Part shown: positions 1 to 8,644 of the stretch, piece after piece | Position numbering within the stretch: position 1 is the first letter of the stretch | Layout: each line of letters starts with the position of its first letter | Program-made: the position numbers and the translations under genes | The notes under the pieces: model-generated | What the model was told of the DNA's origin: nothing | The model's input: the letters and a program-made list of their open reading frames with translations, nothing else | The model's database searches: none | DNA from: Phoronis australis | Lineage: Eukaryota > Phoronida > Phoronidae | Assembly (NCBI GenBank): GCA_002633005.1 | Contig: NMRA01000027.1 | Span: forward strand, 721,265-753,865 | Direction of reading: 5' to 3' | DNA: 32,601 nt

Positions 1-156
1 GCCAAGGATGTACACTTCCTGTTCGCAAAGTTTATCGGGAACACGGTTGTCTGCGATCTGAACCCCCCTCATCCGATACCGCTCCTGCTTCTTACTGCCC
101 TCAATATTTCCTCACGTTTCGTGTTGAACTGCTCTTTCATTTCCTTGCGGCAGCCA

Positions 157-202
157 AGGGGGGAGGAGGGGGGCCCCGTGCCTCCCCCCTAAATCCGCCT
201 AT
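157..202 (+). mobile_element. MITE-like terminal fragment (C-rich hairpin end)
   Basis: A G-rich/C-rich inverted repeat (AGGGGGGAGG at 157-166, CCTCCCCCCT at 181-190) is followed directly by AAATCCGCC. The same arrangement, a G-run/C-run hairpin then AAATCCGCCACTG, ends the better preserved element at 10235-10381, so this looks like one end of the same MITE family. No opposite end is visible to the left within the window. What is seen is the hairpin plus the shared terminal motif; assignment to a hAT-like MITE is inference. Confidence 0.4.
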
Positions 203-723
203 GTTCCATGGTGTTCGTTTTGCAAGTGTTTGGTTTTACGGAACGTTTACCAGACGGAACAGAAGCAATCACACGAAAACAAATGCTTGTCGTTTTGTTA
301 TTTTCTAAAGGTCGATACAGCTTGTACTTTAAAGGCTAATAATGCAAACCATAAATCAGAAGAAAAGTGTGCTAGTGCTAACCAAATCAAATTCTCTTAG
401 GTATTGGTATTCATGCAGCCATAAATGGTCTTTACTCGCAGCAACGAATCAAGTTGTCTGTTAGGTGAAAACGCTGAGTGAAGATGCAAATGGCGAAGTG
501 ACAAGCCTGTTAAACGGGCAAGTGTGACTTACACTTTTAGCGAATTACAAGGTAACTGTGGGGAAAGACCACCCACCAACGGACCATAAAGTCTAATCTT
601 AGACATAGAGACTATGCGGTTTTAGTTGATCCCTGCCTTTAACTTGGAAGATTGACGCCAAGGAGGAATTAGTTCATCTAAAACGGGCTTAGTATCCTTT
701 TGAGGTTTGGTTTACTGACTACA
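203..723. other. Intergenic, no gene recognised
   Basis: Stop codons are frequent in all frames, there is no recognisable protein motif and no strong repeat. I see nothing to annotate here. Confidence 0.6.
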
Positions 724-1120
724 ATTGTTCTTTCTCCTGACAACAGTTACATTGTCCTGCTCCTGCGAGTTCGCAATAAATTCGCGATCAACAGACAAAA
801 ATCTTCCCAAAAGGCCGACGCATCCCATCATCTGTTTGACGGGTTACGTGAGTTAGTCATTGCCGATTTGTCACGGAATGTCACGGCACCAAAAACTCCA
901 CAACATTTCGTAACCTTCCGTGATGAATCGGCAATTGCCGTTATTCAACCGTAACTCATCGTGTAATTCCGTACTTGACCTTAAACCGACTCACGTGACC
1001 CGTCTAACTTGTTGCGATGCATCGGCATTTCGGGAAGATTTTTGTGTTTTGATCGCGACTTTGTAATGAACTCGCTAAAGCAGGACGCTGCAAACCCCAT
1101 GAGGAGAAAGAATAATTGTT
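724..1120. repeat. Large imperfect foldback (inverted repeat) element
   Basis: The left arm (about 724-870) and the reverse complement of the right arm (about 950-1120) share long diverged blocks: TTCTTTCTCC, GTCCTGC, GCGAGTTC, TCGCGATCAA, ACAAAAATCTTCCC and GACGGGT.ACGTGAGT. A second nested inverted repeat sits inside, with ATTGCCGAT..GTCACGGAA near 859 pairing with TTCCGTGATGAATCGGCAAT at 915-934. Arms of this length with many compensating blocks are typical of foldback DNA transposons or MITEs. An open frame across the left half (700-954) is a by-product and has no recognisable domain. I could not define a target-site duplication, so element ends are approximate. Confidence 0.6.
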
Positions 1121-1378
1121 CGTGGTTAGTTTAGTCCCTCGTCTGTGTAAACTTATTGAGTGTTTGACATGGACAGCTGAAGTGAAGCACCGTGGAATTT
1201 CTAGTCCGGGTGTCAGACCTTTCGGTATTATATAGAGTATTGGGGACGATCAGGACAGAAGCTGAGGACGCTTGTGGGCCTGTTAAGGTGTTAACGTAAG
1301 ATTATTTTCATGTAAAATAAGTGGGAGACCGAACACTGTCGACTGTAATTCGTAGCCATCATGATTATACATCACAAT

Positions 1379-1434
1379 AACGTGTGCTTATCAATTAACT
1401 TATTTTTAACGTGTGCTTATCATTAATTTATTTT
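1379..1434. repeat. 29-bp tandem duplication
   Basis: AACGTGTGCTTATCAATTAA with its AT-rich tail occurs at 1379 and again at 1408 with a few changes; two adjacent copies of about 29 bp. Confidence 0.75.
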
Positions 1435-1520
1435 ACTCTCCTTCTCTTCCAGTGGCGAATTTCTTCCTGATTCTCGGTCGCTTCATTTTAGAGGTTGGTT
1501 ACGTGCGCTTCCGTCCTGAA

Positions 1521-1622
1521 ATGTACATTGGTTTACCGGACTCCGCTAGGTAGCGTTCACCGTCGATAATAATGTCCATTGGTTTACCGGACTCCGCTAG
1601 ATAGCGAGCGCCGTCGATAATG
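1521..1622. repeat. 51-bp tandem duplication
   Basis: Two adjacent copies (offset 51 bp) share GGTTTACCGGACTCCGCTAG and CCGTCGATAAT, with scattered substitutions. Confidence 0.8.
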
Positions 1623-2151
1623 ATGTGTTTAATATGGTGACTTCTGCTGAATTTATCATTGTTGTTAATATGACAATGAGATGTAATTAATAATAATGAA
1701 AAGTTTCTTTACTAAAGGCAGGGGTGCATTATTTACACATATTGAGACAACAATGATCAAAACTGAACAGAACGACTGAGCAGAACCATGCGTAGAGCCT
1801 AATACCAATGCCAAATAACGAAGAAAAATTCCCCTAAGACCACATCGAGTAAAGAAAGAACCGATTCAAGAATCAGACTTTCAAGTTGTCTCGCGAGACT
1901 CTAACCAAAACGCATGGTTAGCAGAAAGTCCCTGGTTCGAGCCTCGTTCGGGACAAAAGATGTTTACTCGTGCGGGCTTAACATGATGTGACCAAGATAA
2001 GACGTGTAAGAGGACTCTGAATTCTTACTTATACTCTTATTAATAGTTACGTTCCAAAAATTACATAGGTTAGCTGTTAAAGTTTTCTGATTTTCGGGGT
2101 TTCAAAGAGATTTTTTCATTTAGAAGAGTGAGTTTTGGAAATGTCCACTGC

Positions 2152-2400
2152 CCATCTATTTTCTGTGCAAAATTAGTCAACAAACCCGTCAATTACGCTG
2201 GTCATTCTTCACACACACCGACCCGTGGCCCTGGCTCGACGCCAGCAATAATCTGGCCTCTGATATCTTTTCAGCTCCAGTCTTTACAGTCACGTTCAAC
2301 AACCTAACAAACTACATGTTGTGGGCTTTTCAACAAGACATGATTCTCGATGTTAAAATCATGCAACAATACTTTACGGAAAGAAGTGAAGTAATCATTT
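2152..2400. repeat. Direct repeat, copy 1 of 2 (~250 bp)
   Basis: Copy 1 of a roughly 250-bp direct repeat; copy 2 is at 2840-3094, offset about 688 bp. Shared blocks include GCAAAATTAGTCA, CCCGTCAATTACGCTGGTC, AATAATCTGGCCTCTGATAT and TTCAACAACCTAACAAACTA. The copies look about 90% identical with a few short indels. I see no clear TG..CA ends, primer site or target duplication, so I call a segmental duplication or an undefined element rather than LTRs. Confidence 0.8.
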
Positions 2401-2839
2401 AAACATTTTTCACAGACTTAACGAGAGATTCAATCGGTTAATCAGCCAACACACTTTTCGAAAGCAATTTAGATTTTACGCTCAAAATCAATCAAAAGTA
2501 AGCACCAGTGTCGGTGTCTGGAGATAAGAAGCTGAAATCTATGTACCCTCGCGTGTATATACAGTCACGGTTATTCCTTCCTGAAACCACAGAGCTCTAG
2601 CCGCTCAAATCACTGGACCGGATGAATGGAATGCCAACTCCCACGAGTGACCCATGCATTTTTTGTGACCGCAAGATTTCACGTGACTGGCCGCGAGAGT
2701 TTGCAGTTTGAATTTCCGGTTGTCTGCTCGACTGAGCTTTGATCAAGTATTGCAGTTATAAAATCAAGACTAGTTTCATTGTCATTTTTGTTCATACAGA
2801 AATCACCAAGCGAGATTCTTGAGGTGCGGACTCATACAA

Positions 2840-3094
2840 CCATCTATTTCTCTGCAAAATTAGTCATTAAACCCGTCAATTACGCTGGTCATTCTTCACA
2901 TGCACCGACTCGTGGCCCTGGCCCGATGCCATCAATAATCTGGCCTCTGATATCTTTTCAGCTCCAGTCTTTCCAGTCACGTTCAACAACCTAACAAACT
3001 ACATGTTTTAAAAGAGCTTTTCAACAAGACATTATGATTCTCGATGTTAAAATCATGCAACAACACTTTACGGAAAGTAGTGAAGTGATCACTT
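2840..3094. repeat. Direct repeat, copy 2 of 2 (~250 bp)
   Basis: Second copy of the repeat at 2152-2400, same orientation. The intervening ~440 bp (2401-2839) is unique in this window and holds no gene I recognise. Open frames of about 70 aa over this copy have no domain content. Confidence 0.8.
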
Positions 3095-3173
3095 AGTGTC
3101 CGAGTTTTTGTTCTGTAATTATAAATGAAAAATTTAGGATCTACTAACACGTATTTATTTGCATAGCTAAGCA

Positions 3174-3200
3174 CGTGCGTGTGCGTGTGCGTGTGCATGC
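3174..3200. repeat. Alternating GT/GC microsatellite
   Basis: A short run of GTGTGC/GTGCGT units. The antisense 'His-Thr' ORF over it is a repeat artefact. Confidence 0.8.
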
Positions 3201-4780
3201 ATCTATTGTTACTGCTTTCTATTGTTTCTAGTATAATTAACTTGAGCAGTAATGTTACATGAAGTATTTACCTACACCCGCGAAATAAAATTTAAAAAGT
3301 GAATAATTTATTTTGTAAAAAATCCTCTCCAATAATATTACCGACAGCATATGCTGTACTTTCTAATATGTCTGTTTTACGTTTGAAAATTTTCCCTCCA
3401 CATAATCAAAATGTCCTGCTTTTTGACACACGGTGAAATTAACAAATTATCAATACTTCGTAATTTCAACCGCTATATAACCTTATTGTCCTGTTCGACA
3501 AAAAAGAAAAAAATGGGACGTTTTGTGTTTCTGCGGCACCCGAAATTTTCTATTCGACTTAAAAAATAGAAAAACACCATCGGTCGGTTTTGGATGTCAC
3601 GGCTCCCGTTCGACAAAAACCCTGTCGGGACGTTATTTGTGGTTGCAGCGAACATTTCACCCTTGCGTTTTGGCATAGACAGACCCAGATGTACCGCTTT
3701 TTATGCCGATGTCCCGCTTTTCAACCCAGTTGTCACGTTTTTTCATTCTCTAGTAATTTGATTTGCTCCTAGTCGTCACATTCACCCCCCGGCCTTACAG
3801 TTCTTCATGTCTAACGGCGGTTGCTACAATTTCCGAGCCATCCCCCTACCCGGAAGCCACAGTCCACAATTTTCACCCGACGAGGCCCGCCTCCCAGACG
3901 GGCTCCTATTTTGTTTGGGTCATGAGATTGTCTAAGTAACTACTATGACTGAAAAAAGCTCTTTGTAATGCAGGACACAAAAAGGGTGTGACTGTGCTAC
4001 TTTTCAACTTATTGGGGGCAAAAATTGACCCTTGCACGCCAACCCGGCTCTGCAGCAACGCCGCGGGATCATTTTGTTTTAACTGACGGTGACGAATTAT
4101 GTTGGAACGTGCCGTGACCCTGGAAGTGTGTATAGGCTAATACTTCGCGCAGTGGGCAGTAATGAACGCCCTATTGAGCAGTGGATGAAGTGGGCACGTT
4201 GTGACACGCAGAGTAAAGGAAAACGCCGCCGAGTGCACAAGACACATGGGTAGCGCACCAAAGGGGACTCGGGGGAGGGGGGCCTCTTATTTCAGCGGCT
4301 GCGCCGGCCATGACTGACACTCCCTGGCACCGGTATATGCGCTGCGAGCTATCGCGCATAGGGCCTACACGAGAACAGGTGATTGAAAGAAAGGCAGTGC
4401 AAAGAGCACGCTGCAGAAGTAAATTGAGATCTTGTCGGTAGAGAGTGTGCGCTTAGGGGATGAGAAAAAATTAACAAGTCTACAGTAACCCGTATTCCCA
4501 GGCGGCTACCCGTAGAAACGCCTGTGGGGTGTACTTGACCGCCTTGAGAACATTTGCCAAGTTGGAACAGGGGTCGCTGCAACAGTCAACAGCACCCAGC
4601 GATGACACAGCAAGGTTATCACCAACCGCCCGAGCACGTACACGCCAGGCCCGACCGTCGTTGTTTAATCGGAGATCGTGCTTTCAACGTGACAAAGGGA
4701 TCTGAATAAATTGTCTACGAAGGAAAAGTTTGGTTGATGCCGGTCGCGGACAGTCGCCTCCGACACTGACTGGCGCGCCG
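3201..4780. other. Intergenic, no gene recognised
   Basis: No recognisable protein. A loose direct repeat is present: GTTCGACAAAAA followed about 25 bp later by GGGACGTT occurs near 3493 and again near 3609, offset about 117 bp, suggesting an old satellite-like duplication. The open frames of 60-80 aa in this stretch have no domain signature and are not supported as genes. Confidence 0.5.
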
Positions 4781-4831
4781 GTGTGTGTACGCATGTTTGT
4801 GTGTGTGTGTGTGTGGGGTGGGGGTGGGGGT
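4781..4831. repeat. GT microsatellite with G-rich tail
   Basis: A (GT)n run of about 10 units flanked by GGGGTGGGGGTGGGGG. Simple sequence; the antisense ORF rich in His/Thr is a shadow. Confidence 0.85.
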
Positions 4832-5461
4832 AGAGTGGCCACCAAAGTTTGTAAAGGACTTTCCTAAATCACTATAAAACAATTCCCGTGGCTGCTTTTT
4901 GATTGGATCGTTCTCCAATTTGGCCGGCACCCGGAATCCGGGTGCTGGAGACTGTGACGTGTCATTCAAATATACATGGGTTTTTAACGACAGATTCCTA
5001 CAGTTGGGAAAGGGTTCCTTTCCGCGACTTCATTCCCTGAGAAAAGATTTACCCCTACGTTGTGGGTAGTTGACGAAACACGACACAACATGCAGCTCTG
5101 TTTTTCAGCATCAACAATAAATAATACCCTGCATATTGTTTTCATACTCCACAAGTTTCAGGGTTTGAAAGAGCAAAAGTTTCGAAAGCCAGTTGTCAAA
5201 TGATGGTTAAATAATTAAGGCCTGTGTGGGGCTTAACCCCTGCCTTCAAAAGGAAATTGTGGCGGGAACCAAACTTACCACGTGACTTTTCATAGAGGCG
5301 GCTTCATGAACTGCATCAACCATCTTGTTTATTCATTTATCTTAATTTCATTGACGGCTTTCTTGCAACCATTCAATAAATAAACACGATTAAGCCAAAA
5401 GCATGGTTCCGGTCTCTGGATTGTGAAAATCGAGTGGGTGGCGTGGTGTTTTTTTTTAGTT

Positions 5462-6790
5462 TTCCCTCGGAGAAACCAGCTTGCAAAATTTCATAAGATC
5501 CCCTCCGTAGGAGCTTTGAAGACACAGAGGCAATAAGGTACAACGGTAGTGGATCCATCTGAAAGAAGTTGTCATTTGTTACCATGCTCATATTCTACAA
5601 AGGCTAAGATACAAAAAATGCCACTAAGAGGCATCAAAGTTGTCAGACTCGTCCAAAAATCAGCGTCATTCGTGCTGATGTCAACATGAAAGCATATGAC
5701 AATTTTCTGAATCTTTGCTCATTTTGGAGGACATAGAGGCTGATGACAAAGCAAACTCGATGATAAAAATGACTACAATTAGTGACTCAGGATATATCAA
5801 ATATACCCCAAAATAAAAAGGTGTTGTCGTTTACTTAACAGAAACCCCATTGCCACATTCGTGAAAGTCTGTCAAGGACCTCCAAAGATAGAGGTAAACG
5901 TAAAAAAATCGAAATTGCCACCAAAGACACAGCGTTAGTTTGGCCCGTGCAAAAGTCGTCGTCATACGGTCAGCTGGTGTGGCATTCATAAAAACACAAT
6001 TGCCAAAATTTAACAAAGACGCTGTAAGGAAGGATCTAGGGAGATACAAGTGAGGACGCAAAAACCACTGTTGTCAGACTCGTCCGAAACTCAACGTCAG
6101 CTGTGGTCTTCTCAGCAGGAACACATCTGCCAATTTTCATAATGATTCTTGGAGCGGTTTGATAGGAAGAGGACCCGGACACCTAAAATCTCCCAAAGAA
6201 TGAAAATAACCACCAGGTGGTGTAAAATACCTCGAATCCATCCAAAAATAGAAATACCTTGAAAATCTGTTAAGGAACTCTGGATATAAAGAGGTGAACG
6301 TATAAAATTGCCATTCGAAGATACGCTCATTACCCATTAACTTCCAAAAGCCATCGTTATCCGTTGTCACATACATAAGAAAACACTTCCAAATTTCTCA
6401 AAGATCCTTCAATGGGTAAAGGAGACACAACCGTGGATGCAAAACACATGCCACCGCTGAGGGGCCACATTCACGGTAGTCAGGTTCGCCCAAAAATCAA
6501 CGCCAGCACTTGTCTTCTTGGTAGGAACAGAACTGTCACGTTTCATGACCCTTCAAGCAGATTCTAAAACAGTAAAATGGGAGTGGCACAAAATTCATCA
6601 AATCCGTCTGTTGAAAATGGAAAGGTGTCGTTGTCTCATCAAATCTGTCAGGGAACTACGGATATAGAGACAAATGTAGGAACACTTAAATTGCTACTAG
6701 GTAGTCACTTCGGTCCGACTAAACTCTGTTACCTGTCGCCATCTTGATAGAAACACACTTGCCAAATATCATTACCGGAATTTTTTTGCA
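5462..6790. repeat. Degenerate interspersed array (family also in TRAF introns)
   Basis: Several diverged modules recur: 'AAGGAACTCC-AAAGATA-AGAGGCAAA', 'GCCACTAGAGGGC', 'GTCAGACTCGTCCAAAAATC', 'CAGCGTCAGCTGT..TCTTCT', 'GAAACACACTTGCCAAATTT' and 'AAAGATCCTTCAA.GGGT'. The AAGGAACTC-type module is at about 5873, 6272 and 6649 (spacing ~380-400 bp). The same modules in the same orientation make up 18555-19880. No coding sequence is visible. I infer an old, internally repetitive non-autonomous element or a decayed satellite; the family is unnamed by me. Confidence 0.6.
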
Positions 6791-6857
6791 GTAAGCCCAC
6801 CCGATGAAACGTGTTTATTCGGAAAAGTATGCCGCATAAACGTCCATGGGTGTTTAA

Positions 6858-7532
6858 TTGGTGTTACAACTAATTCTGGTGTCAAGTGCCCAAATAGTGA
6901 GGCGTTTATTTGGAAAATGTCCTCTAGTTAAAAGCCCACTTAACTTCAACTTTTATCCACAAATTCAGTTTTTTGAAGCATCTATCATTTATAAAAACAA
7001 GCAAAGTGTTGGCGAATTATCCCTGATATTTTCAGATCAGTCAAGGCCATGTCTTTTCTTTTACACGCCCCTCTTTCCAAATAAACGCCTGGACGTTTAT
7101 TTGGTGTTACTGAAATGCCTGAAAATTTCTATTTTCGAATACACGCCCATGGGGTTATCTACTGAAAACCCCGGTAAAATGAGATCCCGCAAGGGGTTTG
7201 GAAATACACCAACGGACGCCGGGCGCCCTGACACAGACTGGCACATAAAAGAGACCCAAGGCACCTGCCTAAAACGAGCACTGACGTGGACATTATTTTT
7301 TACTCATCACTTAGCAAATCGTGGTATTTCAAACTTTGTTAATTCTTTACGTTTCTTTGTGGAGCTTTTCAAGCCAACACACGAAACCTTGTCAGTCTCA
7401 AAACAGGGTTGGGTTAAATTGAAGACCACACCAATCCTGTTTTTTTACCTTACACGATGCGTAGGAAGTATAATTAAACCCTATTTGCAATGTGAACGAA
7501 TTAAAGGAAATAAGACCTCTAATGAGACATGA
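6858..7532 (+). CDS. Unrecognised open frame, 224 codons (dubious)
   Basis: The frame is open for 224 codons, but its first codon is TTG. The first ATG is at about 7147, leaving roughly 128 codons. No domain is recognised. The region upstream of 7147 overlaps a repeat-like segment with AAATAAACG / CGTTTATTT motifs. The TGA stop overlaps the ATG of the next open frame (7529-8092). In animal DNA such an overlap is not evidence of coupling. It could be a decayed transposon ORF, a host exon of unknown type, or chance. Low confidence. Confidence 0.2.
   Translation: MVLQLILVSSAQIVRRLFGKCPLVKSPLNFNFYPQIQFFEASIIYKNKQSVGELSLIFSDQSRPCLFFYTPLFPNKRLDVYLVLLKCLKISIFEYTPMGLSTENPGKMRSRKGFGNTPTDAGRPDTDWHIKETQGTCLKRALTWTLFFTHHLANRGISNFVNSLRFFVELFKPTHETLSVSKQGWVKLKTTPILFFYLTRCVGSIIKPYLQCERIKGNKTSNET
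7077..7104. repeat. 11-bp perfect inverted repeat
   Basis: CCAAATAAACG (7077-7087) and CGTTTATTTGG (7094-7104) are perfect reverse complements around a 6-nt spacer. Related text (ATAAACGTCCATGG) lies near 6837, suggesting part of a dispersed repeat. Confidence 0.7.
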
Positions 7533-8092
7533 GGGCCGGGCGTCAGTTAAAAGTCACGACTGAGGTAGGACAAGTGGATAAGTATACCCCCAGCCGGCGA
7601 TCAGTACTGACGGGATTGCCTAAATATTGTAATTATTGGTGCAATTGTACCGAACTTACTTTAAAATCCTGCTATTATCAACGAGGTCGGTACTTAACAA
7701 GCCGACTCTCTGAAAAAGGTGTTTATGCAACTGAGTTCCTCAGCATCACACCGTGGACTACAAGAAATAGATATATTACTGAGGTAGCAGCGGGTAATGA
7801 GATTCCTGTAGCTCATTTGCAGCGTGTGCCTGACTTCCTTTTAAAAGTGCGGAAGCGACACCTATTGGCGTTGTTATGTAAGCGTTTACATAACTGCAGA
7901 CCGTACAGTATATTAGCAATGAGATTTGAGAATCCTTTCATAACTCCAGTCAGAGTAAGAAAGCCACGCAGGGGTGTCCTAGACGGTTCGTCACGTCTTA
8001 ACGCGTTCAATAAAAAGGTGAGTACACAGCTACCACATTCTGATGATACTTTGATAGTTAGAACCGCATTGTGTCGAACTATAGCTGGTTAG
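7529..8092 (+). CDS. Unrecognised open frame, 187 aa (dubious)
   Basis: ATG-initiated frame of 187 codons, basic overall (many Arg/Lys), with Cys and Tyr clustered near residues 33-50 (CNYWCNC). I do not recognise a domain, signal peptide or membrane helix. It follows the 224-codon frame directly, in another frame. A 9-bp inverted repeat (GTTATGTAA at 7873, TTACATAAC at 7886) lies inside it. An open frame this long is somewhat longer than expected by chance in this base composition, so it is listed, but there is no homology evidence. Confidence 0.2.
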   Translation: MRAGRQLKVTTEVGQVDKYTPSRRSVLTGLPKYCNYWCNCTELTLKSCYYQRGRYLTSRLSEKGVYATEFLSITPWTTRNRYITEVAAGNEIPVAHLQRVPDFLLKVRKRHLLALLCKRLHNCRPYSILAMRFENPFITPVRVRKPRRGVLDGSSRLNAFNKKVSTQLPHSDDTLIVRTALCRTIAG

Positions 8093-8545
8093 CACTAGCG
8101 GCCAAGTCCCGCTCGACCCACAGCTTATGATTTGTCCGCTAAGCGAATGACTAAAATGTAGCACAATGATTTGTCCGACATAACAACTCGACGTGTCACG
8201 GTAGACCTAATTAAGCATCTAAAAAGTCATCCACTCGGTAGTAAACTGAGTTAAGGAGTCACGGTTGCGTCAATTTTCCTGGCCAGACTTACTATAGTAG
8301 GTTCTTTGTGGCGACATTTATTAGAAAATTGAACATGCATGTGTCGACCGACACAAACCCGGCGGCTGCCCCTCAAGGACCACGTTCACAGTTAATCAGT
8401 GTACCATTCAGATATTGACCACTCCGTACTGAATTTCTCATTGCTATTTCTATTCCAGATTTCAATCGAATTACTCAGCGTAACTTGAACACTTCACACG
8501 ATTGCTTCCCGCCTCCTTGGCAAAAGACTGGTTCACAACAGTCAG
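8093..8545 (+). other. Upstream region of the HEBP2-like gene
   Basis: No coding sequence recognised. It should contain the promoter and 5' UTR of the SOUL/HEBP2-like gene, whose ATG is at 8546. I see no convincing TATA box at a useful distance. Confidence 0.4.
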
Positions 8546-8644
8546 ATGGAAACCATTCGCAATATAGGCAAGGCTGTTGGGCAAACACTGTTTGGGACTG
8601 GCCTTGAAAAACCTGTCTTTGAATTGGACAATAAATCAAAAGAT
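8546..8644 (+). CDS. HEBP2-like: HEBP2-like exon 1
   Basis: 33 codons from the ATG at 8546, ending at GAT|GTGAGT (donor at 8645), phase 0. Encodes the N-terminal METIRNIGKAV leader before the SOUL core. Confidence 0.85.

Noticed and set aside
1934-1943. Isolated B-box-like GGTTCGAGCC with a nearby stem-loop (CTAACC...GGTTAG)
   Set aside because: No A box or cloverleaf could be fitted upstream, so neither a tRNA nor a SINE is supported.
2152-3094. LTR retrotransposon reading of the ~250-bp direct repeats
   Set aside because: No TG..CA ends, no PBS after copy 1, no PPT before copy 2 and no target duplication.
2983-3198. Minus-strand ORF starting with a His-Thr repeat
   Set aside because: Produced by the GT/GC microsatellite at 3174-3200.
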